From Histomonas meleagridis (taxonomy: Eukaryota; Parabasalia; Tritrichomonadida; Dientamoebidae), in the NCBI GenBank assembly GCA_020186115.1, contig WSYJ01000178.1:1116001-1180000 (forward strand): DNA of 64,000 bases, given 5' to 3'. Within the stretch, counting starts at the first letter, position 1; every line of letters begins with the position of its first letter. The translations under genes were made by a program, and so were the position numbers. Shown piece after piece: positions 9,511 to 19,900 of this stretch. The notes beneath the pieces are model-generated. The model was not told the DNA's origin. It made no database searches and worked only from the letters and a program-made list of their open reading frames with translations.

Positions 9511-9890
9511 ATACAAGGTCTAATTTTAGATTTGAATTGTTTACTTGATTTGGTTCCCGAGGCTGAATCATTCGAACCGCTTTGGTCAATTGAAACTCAC
9601 TTTTTGTGTAGATAATGATCACCTATATTTACCACTTTCTTGCATTCTGAACCCCAATGAAATATTAGATAAAATGTATAGTACTATTGTTAAATAATTA
9701 TGTGCACCAAAGAAATGATGTATTTTTTGTATGCTTTTTTAAATTGAAAATTAATAAACAGATCCCCCGGGGGATATTGTTTTTTATGCGACTCATTACT
9801 AAAAAATGAAATAAAGAAGCTCAACTCTTAAACTAACGCATGCCACTTTTCTTGTGAAGTGATGAAACAAATTTATGAAAAGTGACACTG
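9511..9890. promoter_or_regulatory. Divergent promoter region between the LARP-like gene and the 9.9 kb gene
   Basis: 380 nt between two divergent starts. It contains a perfect 14-nt palindrome, ATCCCCCGGGGGAT, at 9762-9775, the most GC-rich spot in the area, and AAAAGTGAC at 9878-9886 just before the + strand ATG. A TCACTTTTTGTG lies near 9597. Minus-strand open sequence at about 9511-9622 may be an upstream part of the LARP gene in a shifted frame. Confidence 0.45.
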
Positions 9891-10565
9891 ATGGAGGAAG
9901 CTCGCTCATATTGTGAGAACTTCATAAAAAAAATTGAAGCATGTTCTGATTCATCAGAGGCATGCAACATCTTCCAAGATCTATTGTCGAAAATAGAAAA
10001 TTTTGAAATAAGTCAACAGCATGATTTAATTAAGCTCACAATAATTTCATTACAAAATGCACAAAATGAGAACACAATAAATGCATGTATTGATCTTATA
10101 CTTCAAGTTTTTTCACATTTCCTTTTTCAAGATGTTCAAAAAAGACTTGATTTATTTCTTACAGCAATTTCGACAGCTCTACAAACTAAATTCGGCCTAG
10201 CTTTTGTTTCAAAGTTATCTGTAATGGTTCAAGGCTTTTTCACAGATCCAAATCAAATTGATTTAAATTTCTTTTTGGCACTCCAATCTCCAATTTTCGC
10301 ACATGTTGTTGCAAAAAATGAAGGATACGGTGAAATATTTAAGATTTGGTTTGGCGGATTGGCTAATTCCAATGGCTACGATATATTCAAAACAAATTAC
10401 CAATTAGCATTGGCATATTTCAAAATGATGAACCACGCTTTTTTCCAGGCTGCAGTAGCAAATACAGAGGTTCCTGTACAAGATCAATTTCTAGTTGAAG
10501 CACAAAAATTGATGAGACTCACAATTGCTTCAATTTCAAGTTTATTGCATCAACAAACAATATAA
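9891..10565 (+). CDS. Uncharacterised all-helical protein
   Basis: 224 residues from ATG 9891 (an in-frame GTG three codons earlier is ignored). I do not recognise the family. The sequence is a run of amphipathic helices without Cys/His clusters, signal peptide or membrane segment, for example EEARSYCENFIKKIEA, ACNIFQDLLSKIENFE and NACIDLILQVFSHFLFQDVQKRLDLFLTAISTALQ. The layout recalls the N-terminal helical half of PCI-domain proteins (eIF3m or COP9 signalosome type), but I cannot see the winged-helix part, so this is only a suggestion. It is clearly a real gene: its codon use matches its neighbours and an AAAAGTGAC box lies 5 nt before the ATG. Confidence 0.75.
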   Translation: MEEARSYCENFIKKIEACSDSSEACNIFQDLLSKIENFEISQQHDLIKLTIISLQNAQNENTINACIDLILQVFSHFLFQDVQKRLDLFLTAISTALQTKFGLAFVSKLSVMVQGFFTDPNQIDLNFFLALQSPIFAHVVAKNEGYGEIFKIWFGGLANSNGYDIFKTNYQLALAYFKMMNHAFFQAAVANTEVPVQDQFLVEAQKLMRLTIASISSLLHQQTI

Positions 10566-10913
10566 ATATTTACTATGAATAAATTTTGTTTTAAAAAAAT
10601 CATAAATTTTTTTCAAAAACTTTGTTACATTATGTAAAAAACAAGGTAAGTGGTAAAAGATAAAGATAAAGTTCGATGTTAAAATTGTTTTAACACAGAA
10701 AATAGAACAAAATTTTACAATTTTTGCATTTCATGAAATTAGTTATAATAATAATTATAATAATTAATTAATTTCATAGAAGCAGCAAGTGTTGAATAAC
10801 TTTTTGAATACTTGGCAAATAACCCCTTTCGGAGGTTTTGTCAAAATTTGTTTTCAAAAAAATGTAAACGTGCATGTTATCCGTTTTACTCAAACAGTTG
10901 ACCAAATTGATAC
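10566..10913. promoter_or_regulatory. Intergenic with kinase promoter
   Basis: 348 nt, no gene. CCGTTTTACTCA at 10881-10892 lies about 20 nt before the next ATG. It combines the ACGG-type motif (reverse complement) with a TTACTCA reminiscent of the trichomonad initiator. Confidence 0.4.
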
Positions 10914-11495
10914 ATGAATATTGAAGGAAAGAGCGTCATATTTGTCTTAGGCGGACCTGGAAGTGGAAAAGGAACTCAGGCTATCGCTGCATCAAAAGAA
11001 TTCAAGTTTGGATATGCTTCTGCAGGAGATCTTCTTCGTGCTGAGGCAGCAAACCCAAATTCACAAAACGGCAAGCGAATTGCTGAAATAATAAATGCTG
11101 GGCAACTCGTTCCACCAGAACTTCTCGTGGATACACTTAAAAACGCAATAATTTCATCAGAAAGTCAGTACTTCCTCCTTGATGGATTCCCTCGTTCATT
11201 ATTGCAGGATGACAAGTTCCGTGAACAAGTTGGGAAAGCTGCAGCTTGTTTGATGCTTGATGCTCCTGATGAAGTTCTCATTGAAAGACTTCGTAGTCGT
11301 GGAGCAAACTCAGGCCGCGCTGATGATAATGACAATGTGATCCCAACACGTATTGCAAACTATAAAAAGGAAACTCTCCCTGTTTTGGAAAGATACCAAA
11401 AAGAAGGAATGCTTGAAACAATCAACGCCAACCAACCAATCGAAAAAGTATATAATGACTTCTTACAAGTTCTTAGGAAATATTGGAACTTTTAA
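10914..11495 (+). CDS. UMP-CMP kinase / adenylate kinase (short form)
   Basis: 193 residues from ATG 10914. P-loop GGPGSGKGTQ at 13-22, NMP-binding SAGDLLRAEAANPNSQNGK and GQLVPPELLVDTL, DGFPRS, then LRSRGANSGRADDND of the short lid. There is no zinc or long lid insert, so it is a cytosolic short form. DGFPR and the NPxSQxG stretch favour UMP-CMP kinase, which makes UDP/CDP from UMP/CMP with ATP; AK1 normally has DGYPR. Trichomonads depend on nucleoside salvage, so this step feeds nucleotide pools. The substrate call is moderate; the nucleoside monophosphate kinase family call is near certain. Confidence 0.9.
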   Translation: MNIEGKSVIFVLGGPGSGKGTQAIAASKEFKFGYASAGDLLRAEAANPNSQNGKRIAEIINAGQLVPPELLVDTLKNAIISSESQYFLLDGFPRSLLQDDKFREQVGKAAACLMLDAPDEVLIERLRSRGANSGRADDNDNVIPTRIANYKKETLPVLERYQKEGMLETINANQPIEKVYNDFLQVLRKYWNF

Positions 11496-11830
11496 TCAAA
11501 CAATATCGTTTGAGAAATAAAGTTATCTCTCATTTTAAAGTCTTTTGTTTAACATTTCTTATTGGCCACATCAAATTTTGGTCTAAAACAATTGATGTTT
11601 TCAACAAAAATGATAACATGTTCTAAATATGATAATATGTCACTCAAATATACAATACCCCAGCGTACTAGTTTTCCAAATGATGTTGGGCATAAGCGTA
11701 TATGTTCATTACTTCGAGCTTTTGAGCATTAGTTAGAAGCTCTTGTGGTGTATCGGTCTGTCACTTTTTATTTTGCGGGATTTTTCTTTTTTTGTAATAA
11801 AATTGCGCTATAGCCAAATTTCCAATTCCT
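11496..11830. promoter_or_regulatory. Intergenic with TIPIN promoter
   Basis: 335 nt, no gene. GTCACTTTTTATTTTGC at 11760 carries the reverse complement of the AAAAGTGAC box about 65 nt before the ATG. Confidence 0.4.
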
Positions 11831-12382
11831 ATGGAAAAAGAACCAAACGATAACGAAAAAGAAGAGGAAAAAGGTGACGAAAAAGAAGATGGGGTTCCTG
11901 CAGTTGCAAAAAAAAGGAAAGTAAGACCAAAATTTGATGCAAATCTTTTAAACGATCCAAAAATTGGACTTGAAAAATTAATGAGACTTTTTGACAAATT
12001 CGATGAAGTTAACCCACTTGAAGGAAAAGAAGGTTTAGCAATTATGATGAGATATTACCAACAATGGCTTTATCATATATTTCCTGCTGATTTCGGTGAC
12101 ATGTGTTGGAAAATTGATCAGTTTCCAGGAACAAAGAAGATTTGTAGAAATTTTGTTGATGATAAAAAGGGTTATGACAGGTTTGTTGGTAATGACGACT
12201 TCCAAGGAAATGAAACCGAACCAAGAGATGAAGAGGATACAACAGAAATCGTTCCTCCTGAAAATCATATGGTTCAACAAGTTGCAATTCCAACCCCACT
12301 GCCACAAGAAAAGGCTGAAGACTCACAAGTAGGACCAGAAGTCGATATCGAAGCCGATATTTTGGATTTGCTTGATGATTAG
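11831..12382 (+). CDS. TIPIN/Csm3/Swi3 replication-fork protection protein
   Basis: 183 residues from ATG 11831. A charged leader (KEEEKGDEKEDG) and a basic patch AKKRKVRPKFD that could be a nuclear localisation signal lead into the Swi3 domain (about residues 30-105). This has the family pattern RPKFDANLLNDPKIGLEKLM, RLFDKF, LAIMMRYYQQWLYHIFP and DMCWKIDQF. The tail is acidic and ends ADILDLLDD. TIPIN/Csm3 pairs with Timeless/Tof1 to stabilise stalled forks and carry checkpoint signals. The length is close to yeast Swi3. No Timeless gene is in the window. Confidence 0.82.
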   Translation: MEKEPNDNEKEEEKGDEKEDGVPAVAKKRKVRPKFDANLLNDPKIGLEKLMRLFDKFDEVNPLEGKEGLAIMMRYYQQWLYHIFPADFGDMCWKIDQFPGTKKICRNFVDDKKGYDRFVGNDDFQGNETEPRDEEDTTEIVPPENHMVQQVAIPTPLPQEKAEDSQVGPEVDIEADILDLLDD

Positions 12383-12838
12383 ATGACGCTTGTCAAAAAC
12401 AATTTCATTTGCTTAATATAGTATGTTTGAAAATAAAATAATTATTTAAATTCTTTTTTGATCAATGTCTTTTGGTGCTCACACAGGTAATTAAAATTTT
12501 ATTCATTCATCAAAAAGTCGAAATCCAGGAATATATCGACCCTAATTCCCCCTGTGATTTTAGTGATGAAAAGGAAGGTATTTTTTTGTTTTTTAATAAA
12601 ATAATTTAAAATATTGTATCTATTCTAATATAAAATAATTTTCAATTTTTTCCATCCCCCACAAATTCAAAAATGATAGAAATAAATTACTATCGAACTA
12701 ACCACATATATTTTATTAAATACCTGTAAACAATTGCATGTGATATTGTTATTTCTTTGTTACCACATGTATTGGTCACTTATAATATTAAATCATCTAT
12801 TGCATGGGATAAAAAGTGCCAGTAACGGTTGGTGCAAT
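12383..12838. other. Intergenic with possible non-coding or relic sequence; COMMD promoter
   Basis: A stretch at 12420-12570 stands out: GTATGT at 12421, CTCACACAG ending at 12486, CACAGG and CCTGTG able to pair across 12484-12560, and TGATGA at about 12560. I cannot assign it. AAAAAGTG at 12811 and TAACGGTT at 12823 precede the COMMD ATG by 28 and 16 nt. Confidence 0.4.
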
Positions 12839-13414
12839 ATGAGTGAACAATCAAATTCTCAGCTTCAAGCTGCTCTAAAAATTCCAGAAAAGATCCAACC
12901 TAGACAATTTGCACAAATTCTTCGAAGGCTTGCTATTGCGCTTGAAACTCAAAATCCATCGCCGTTTTCTGAAGATGAAGTTCAAATCTTACTCGAACAA
13001 TTTGAAATGACACCAACTGAATTTGATGCCATGTTTTCATCTTGTTTGTATGTTCTACAACAAGCAGCATGTTTTTCATTTGATTCTGAAAAGACTCAAA
13101 TTTATGCCACTCAATGTGGTGCAAGTGAATCAACTGCTGAATGTTTTAGTGCGGTGTGGGACGCAGAAGGTGATAACTTAATAGAAACGCTTAAACAAAG
13201 AACAATATCTGGTACAACACTTGAAAGCACTTCATGGCGACTCAACCTAAAAACAGCGGAGCAAAATATTGGTATAACGCGTGATCCGGTCATGCTCCTG
13301 GATCTCAATCTTAATAACGAGAAGCCTATTTCCATTCAATTTGATCACGAAGGACTTTCCAAGTTTTACCAGGAAATCGAAAAAATTCAACAACAGATCG
13401 ATAGTTTAACATAA
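12839..13414 (+). CDS. COMM domain-containing protein
   Basis: 191 residues from ATG 12839, chosen because the promoter-type motifs end just before it; open codons upstream start at a TTG only. The N-terminal two thirds are helical (LRRLAIALETQ, EDEVQILLEQFEMTPTEFD). The last 70 residues fit a COMM domain: STSWRLNLKTAEQN, MLLDLNLNNEKPISIQF and an amphipathic end helix LSKFYQEIEKIQQQIDSL. COMMD proteins form the Commander complex that recycles membrane cargo and modulate cullin ligases, which fits the CAND1 gene in the same window. The overall size and helical N-domain are nearest COMMD10, but the paralogue is not certain. Confidence 0.72.
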   Translation: MSEQSNSQLQAALKIPEKIQPRQFAQILRRLAIALETQNPSPFSEDEVQILLEQFEMTPTEFDAMFSSCLYVLQQAACFSFDSEKTQIYATQCGASESTAECFSAVWDAEGDNLIETLKQRTISGTTLESTSWRLNLKTAEQNIGITRDPVMLLDLNLNNEKPISIQFDHEGLSKFYQEIEKIQQQIDSLT

Positions 13415-13596
13415 AGCAAAAATATTTTTATGATTTTTTTTCTTGCATAATCCAATAGGTTCCATAAAGTATGATGTGATGTGATCTATCGTCATATCTG
13501 AAAATATATAAACTATTTAATTTACAAAAAGTACTACATTTTGAATTAATACGATTAAAATCAATTCAATAAACATGTTATCTTTTAAAAATAATG

Positions 13597-13722
13597 TCAA
13601 ATCCAGAGGTTCATTATAAATACGGTTTCCTGTAGATTCAAATCTTCTGGGCGAGTTAACATGAGTGCCTTCGCGTTATCACATTTGATAAATCCATTCC
13701 GCACATATTTTTTGAAATACAT
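13597..13722 (-). other. Short, well-formed reading frame of unknown origin (possible exon or relic)
   Basis: On the minus strand ATG 13722 to TGA 13597 gives 41 residues beginning MYFKKYVRNGFIKCDNAKAL and including TRPEDLNLQETVFIMN. Base composition and amino-acid mix are far more protein-like than the surrounding AT desert. The frame is also open upstream for a few codons, to a TAG. I do not recognise the family. It may be a remnant, or an exon of a gene whose other part lies at 13430-13500. Confidence 0.35.
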
Positions 13723-13949
13723 ATCACTTTTAGCACCAACCTACAATTTGTTGGTTCAAATTTTCATATCGAATATATATTCAACCTAATTTCAAAAAAG
13801 AAACTCTCATTATAATCAAGAATTCTACTACGCAGTCTTTTTAGCAAGTTACTGATTTTCTTATAAGTTTTTCAAATATCTTTAATAATTATATTCATCT
13901 ATTTTTAAATATTTTTTCTTTTTTAATAGGTATTATAAAAAGCTCTAAT
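13723..13949. other. AT-rich intergenic
   Basis: No gene seen between the unknown short frame and the BspA pseudogene. Confidence 0.4.
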
Positions 13950-15607
13950 TTGTTTGTTATTTTTATTGTTTTGTTATTAAAAAGTACACAAGTTCATCTA
14001 GCAAAACTTAAGCAAAATATTAAGGAAAAAAACATCATCAAAAACAAAATTTATCTATTTTTATTTATTTTATTTTTTGTTCAGTCGTTTGAAACAGCCC
14101 AACAACTTCAACGCTTACTATTTCCACATCAAGTGAATATTCAGGGAGAAGCACATATAAAAGCCAGACACAACATCTTATAATTTTAAGTGGTGTTGAG
14201 GAATTCGAGTATGGTGCTTTTTATATTTGGAATTAACTAATTACAGTTATTATTGGTGATACAGTTACACCTATCGGGGTGAATGAATTCGAAGAATGTT
14301 ATAATTTAGAAACAATAAAAATTGGTGAAAGTGTAACAACAATTGATACTTCTGCATTTCGATCAATTTCATTATTAAAAAATATTACAATTCCAAAAGC
14401 AGTTACTTTAATTGATTCGAGTGCATTTTTGTTTTGTACATCACTTCAATTTAATGAAGTATCTGATAGAAATAATTATTATATTAATGATAACAATGGA
14501 ATTCTTTATAATAAAGCAAAGATAACAATTATTTTTTATCCAACAGGAATCACGAATAATACATTTGAAATATCAAGTTCAGTAACAGCAATTGGAAGTC
14601 ATACATTTCATTATTGTCAATTATTAATCAATATTAAAATTCCAAATTTAGTTACATCAATTGGAAGTTATTCATTTTATTATTGTTCATCATTAATTGA
14701 TATTAAAATTCCAGATTCAGTTATATCAATTGAAAGTTACGCATTTTCTGATTGTTCATCATTGGCTAATATCACAATTCCAAATTCAGTTACTTCAATT
14801 GGAGATTTTGCATTTAGTTACTGTTCTAAATTAAAAACAATTATATTTGGTAAAAAAGTTATGACAATCGGAAATTATGCATTTCAATATTGTTACAATT
14901 TGAGTTGTATTTATTTCAAAGGTAATAAATCACCAACAAGTATAAGTTCAAATGCATTTTCAAGTTCACCAGCAAAATATGTGATGACATCAGTTTCTTA
15001 TGAAGATGCAGCATTTGGATCTCTTTCAGTGTTAAAAGGTTCATCCATTGAAGAATGTGATCAATATCCATGGTCAACGCATACATTTTCTTAGTCAAAT
15101 ACATTTATAAAATCAAATTCATATTCGCAATCAAATACATATTCGCAAAGTAATTCATTTTCTGGATCAAATACATTTACACAATCAAACTCATTTATAC
15201 CTTCAAGACAATTCGATGAAACATATATGCGAATATTAATATTATCAGAATCAATTACACAAACAATTATTTATAATATTACTTTCACAAATACAATAAC
15301 AATTTCTTTATTTGGTTCACATTATTCGTATATTAATACTTTAATAATTTCATATCAATATACAATTGTGTATTATTCTTATTATTATTCATATTATTCA
15401 GGTTTTTATACAATCTTTAATCAAAATGAAAATGATACAAATGATAATTCGAATAAATTTATTATCATTGGAGTATGCGTAGGAATTGTAGTAATTGTAA
15501 TTTTAACAATTCTTATTATACTTATTACTCGCACAAGAACAAAAAATCATTTTGTGAAGAAAATGTTGATGATGAAAATAATGATAATAATTATTTTTAA
15601 AATATAA
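13950..15607 (+). pseudogene. BspA-like surface protein pseudogene
   Basis: A disrupted close copy of the big BspA gene at 42-45.8 kb. It starts with a hydrophobic anchor and FFVQSFET (compare FFAQSFET). A frameshift near 14140-14180 follows, then an in-frame TAA at 14234-14236 where the intact copy has a Ser (TCA to TAA), then about ten LRR_5 units. A TAG at 15092-15094 replaces the Gln after HTF in the SNTF-repeat region. The downstream frame resumes with the Ser/Thr/Asn repeats, the ESITQTIIYN juxtamembrane block and the NKFIIIGVCVGI membrane helix, all nearly identical to the intact gene. It ends early at 15607 with the acidic tail scrambled. At least three lesions make it non-functional, and the close identity says it is recent. 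Confidence 0.9.
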
Positions 15608-16017
15608 ATTATGTAATATATATGAATAAATATAATAATCTAATATATGTATATTTCTTTTTCTTATCATTATTTTTTTTTTAATTATGTATTTATTAAA
15701 TTATATAGCGATAAGAAAATGAAATATTTTTAATGAAACTTAAAAATATCATATTTTGTGTTTTGTTGATTTTTATCATAAGTGCAAATATGTAAAATGA
15801 TGGCAATTTAAATAAATTATACATATCAATCAGCAATTGTACAACTGGTTTCTGAAAATCAATGGCACTTTTCGATCGGTTATAATAAAATCACGTTCAA
15901 AAAGTGAAACCGATACTACCGTTTTTTCCAGTTATATGTAGTTGGACCACCCCAAAATTATAACGGTTAAAGGGGTAATTTTGCCCGCCTTAATTGAATG
16001 GGACTGTGGCCTTTCTA
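15608..16017. promoter_or_regulatory. uS7 (RPS5) promoter region
   Basis: CAAAAAGTG at 15899-15908, CCGTTTTTT at 15921, GGACCACCCCAAAAT at 15946-15960 and TAACGGTTAA at 15961-15970 lie 45-120 nt before the ATG at 16018. Both proposed promoter words are present in one of the most strongly expressed genes expected here. An out-of-frame ATG occurs at 15998. Confidence 0.5.
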
Positions 16018-16599
16018 ATGCAAGACGTAAAACTCTTCGGAAAGTGGTCCTATTCCGATATTGATTTTGAACAACTCGACAAAGCCCTCGTTGACTACAT
16101 TTCTGTCCACGAAAAGCAACAAGTCATTCTTCCACATACAGCAGGACGTTATCAACACCAACAATTCCACAAGGTAAACTGCCCACTTGTTGAGCGTTTT
16201 GTTTGTTACCTCATGTGCCACGGCCGTAACGCAGGCAAGAAGCTTATGGCAATTCGCATCGTTCGCCAAGCATTTGATCTTATCAATTTAGTCACAGGCG
16301 AAAACCCACTTGTTGTCTTTGTTAAGGCTGTTCAATACTGTGGCGCCCGCGAAGATTCAACACGTATTGGTGTTGGCGGTACAGTTCGTCGTCAAGCATG
16401 CGATGTTTCTCCACTCCGTCGTATCAACCAATCTCTCGCCCTCATCACAGAAGGAGCACGCAAGTCTGCTTTCCGTTCATCTAAGACAATCGCAGAATGC
16501 CTCGCTGATGAACTCATTGCTGCATCTGGAAATACAAATGACAGCTATGCTGTTCGTAAGAAGGATGAACTCGAGCGCATTGCTAAGTCTAATCGTTAA
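16018..16599 (+). CDS. RPS5: 40S ribosomal protein uS7 (S5)
   Basis: 193 residues from the in-frame ATG at 16018; open codons before it begin only with TTG. It starts [12 protein letters not shown], the typical eukaryotic S5 opening, and has the rRNA-binding core [31 protein letters not shown], the beta-hairpin [17 protein letters not shown], and the C-terminal [14 protein letters not shown] end. It binds 18S rRNA at the mRNA exit side of the small-subunit head. Codon use is strongly biased to C-ending and CGT/CTC codons unlike most of the window, as expected for a highly expressed gene. Confidence 0.97.
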   Translation: MQDVKLFGKWSYSDIDFEQLDKALVDYISVHEKQQVILPHTAGRYQHQQFHKVNCPLVERFVCYLMCHGRNAGKKLMAIRIVRQAFDLINLVTGENPLVVFVKAVQYCGAREDSTRIGVGGTVRRQACDVSPLRRINQSLALITEGARKSAFRSSKTIAECLADELIAASGNTNDSYAVRKKDELERIAKSNR

Positions 16600-16999
16600 A
16601 AGGTTTGCATTTTTTTAAGATTTTTTTTTGTGATCATCAAAATTGCAAAAATAAATTTTTTCCATTTTCTTTTAGGTTACACTTGTAGGAAAATAAAAAA
16701 AATATTATTTTTAAAGTAATCATTTGATGATTAAAATAATTATATCCAAATGCTGATAATAATAATGTAACATAAACATATTAAATTTGATTTTTATGCA
16801 ATGCTAAATTGTTAGTACATGTTACCAAAGATAAAAAAGCATTTTTTAAAGTTGAACCTGATGCATTTTCACGTTGAATTGTGTATAGTTCAGGCTTTTA
16901 AATTTATTCATAATTACTCAAATGAATTCTTGTTATGTTATTCTTGCTTGTTGTTAACGTTACTTGCATACACATTAAAAAAAGGAATTGATAATCATT
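16600..16999. other. Intergenic; convergent 3' ends
   Basis: 400 nt between the uS7 stop and the stop of the minus-strand kinase-GTPase gene. A + strand open stretch at 16819-17046 has no recognisable product and overlaps the neighbour's 3' end. I see no RNA gene. Confidence 0.4.
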
Positions 17000-19900
17000 T
17001 TATTCATTTGGCTCATATTTCAGTGTATTTGTTTCAAATTCACTGATTTCATCACTTTTCAAGACTAAGTTGGGATCCTTGAGTATATATCTGCACCCGT
17101 ATTTAATTGATGTAACGCATCGAGGTCCATATTTATCAAATTGATAATCAGATGCATAAATTGGCAAAAATTGAACAGATTTTCGATTGATTCCATTATA
17201 ATAGTTATTTACGCGCCACATTTCCTTCTTATAAAATAATTTATTTACCCCCCAATGAAAACAATTATCTGATAATATAAAAGCATTTAACATTTGTACA
17301 TTTTTCGGTAAGACTGTTAAACGCTCACCTTCTTTAAAGGACGTAATAAAAATTGTGTTTTCTCCTTGTGTAGATTCGATCTTGCGAAGTTCTTCTTCAT
17401 TAATGCCTTTAGCATAGATGAAACTTATTTGTGAAGGAAGTGTAGATGTTCGTTTTTTGGCATAGCGTTCAAATCTTGTTATCACTTTTGACAAAGTAAC
17501 ATTTTCATGAAGTATCATATATTTATCATCTTTTGCATCAAGTTTTATACCTGTTAAAGATTGAAAAAGAAGTGTTGAATCATGATTCGGTTGATCATAA
17601 AATACATATAAAGGCTGATCACTTTTAACTAATCTTTTTGTAAATCTATTCATATCAATTACGCTAAATTTTCTTTCTCTAATGTTTCTTTCCCAAATAT
17701 AAGGATAAAAGGTTGTTGTTAAATCATTTTCAAGTTTTTTATATACTGACAAAATATTATTGCTTTCTAATTTTATTCCTAAAACATATGATCCAACAAA
17801 TACAAATAATGCAATATCCCCAATAACTGGAATAAAAGGAATTGTCATGGCTATTGCTGTGTATGCACCTGTAATATACCATCTTTTATTGGCGAAAAAC
17901 TTTTGATGTGACATTGTATTTTGCCATTCTGCTTTATTTGCATTAACATATGAACGCATATCACTTTTAATTTCCCATACATATTGGTTAAAGTCAAAGA
18001 ATGGTATTTCATCTTTCCCTAAAATGTATGGTAATATAATATTTACATAAAAACTAATTAATATTTCTAATTTCTTTATGATATCTTCTGGATTTTTAGA
18101 TTCAAAATTTGAATTCATTTCTATTATAATAACTGCATTAAGAAGCATACAACACGCACAACAATGCCTAAGCGATGATTCAAGTGTATTTGGTATTTTT
18201 TTGTTTTCAAATTTCAAAACAAGATCCATAAAGTTCATAAAGTATGGATCAAATAATGGACAAGAACTATATGTCAGTGCTTGTATGTATTGAGAGGGAA
18301 CAAATTTTACATTAGGTATGGAACTTAAAATATAATATAAACTTTGGTACACTGTATTAACATAACCAGGATAATTATGTTCAACATCTCCTAGTGGCAA
18401 TGGCATTAATGAATCTGGCCTATAAAGGTTTTTTGCAATATTATGCTCATTCCACCATAATTTTGTAAATTCTGAAATATTTTCTTTATATTCTTCAGGA
18501 TCCATTAAATGCAAAACATTTTTTAGGTCTTGATATTTTTTCACAAGAAAATAAACTTTTGATAATGGAAAAGATGAAGAAAGTTGTGCACGACGAATTG
18601 TTGTTAATATTGTTTTCATATCATCAACTTTATCATTGAAATTAGATACAGTAAGACATATTGTTGTTATTGATGTAAATACTGCATTAACTTTATCCAA
18701 TACTGGTTTAAGATTAAATTCATAATCTTCATCGCCAATACCTTGTGAATCAATGAAAAAAATTGCCGTATCCTTATCAATATCAAGTGAATTACATTTT
18801 CTTTAAGTTGACGATAGTCATCATCAAGCCTATTAATTAAATCAGAAACAATATATGGACCATCAATTAAAATTCCTTGTGTTTGACTTTTTATACCCTT
18901 TCCTGCATAAAATGCTGCGTTTCCTGTAAGTGTCCGAAGAAATGTAGATTTTCCTGATTGATATGGACCAAAGAGCATCACCAAAACAATTGGTCTATCT
19001 CCTGCTTTTTTTAAAACAGACTCAAATACATCTAATAATATTGGATAAGTTCCTTTTTCATTCCATGGGTGTGGTTTTCCAGGAAGTTCAATTAAAGGTG
19101 TTGGAATAATAAAATTATTTAATGGACATAATGCTGAATCCAATAATTGATTTTTATATGTGTCAAGAACTGATCTATTAACTTTTAAATCATCAAGGCC
19201 ATTCTTTATCTTCTTAAATATATCCTTTGATTTTGGCCTTTTACTTGGATCCTTATTAATGCATTTCATAAGTATTTTTTTGAATAAATCCGGCATTTCA
19301 GATGCTATTTGAGGAGGATTACCATCCATTATGTTCTCATTAATTTGTTGATCACTCAAACCTTTATAAGGAGGAGATCCAGAAAAAATTTCATTTACAA
19401 GAAGCCCAAATGAATATACATCAGTTTTTGGTGTATATTGTCCTCCTGATAAAACTTCAGGTGCAATATATGGAAGTGTGAACATTAGTTCTCCTTTAGG
19501 ATTTTTATGTGAATCACCAAAACCTGTAATAATTGGATGAAAGTTATCATCAATGAGAATATTATCAACTTTAAGATCATGATGTATTATACCTTTCTCA
19601 TGAAGATAGTTTAAGCCAGTAGCAATTCCAAAGATAATTATAGTTTTTGTGAGTAAATTCAATTCTGAAGGAGGTGAATTAATGATGTTACGTAAAGTAC
19701 CATTAATATAAAACGGGGTAATAAGAACTGCCTTTTTGTAATCAGGATTGGGATAAAAACCAACCAATGATTGGACTGCTGGATGTGATAATTTACATAA
19801 CGTCTTGAATTCATTAACAAGTGATTTATATGAATCTCCTGTTAAGGCTCTTTTCATTGCAACGATTTGTCCTGTGTATTTGATGATTCCTTTATCAATA

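Noticed and set aside
12035..12326. Minus-strand frames inside the TIPIN gene
   Set aside because: Antisense shadows of a well-supported Swi3-domain gene.
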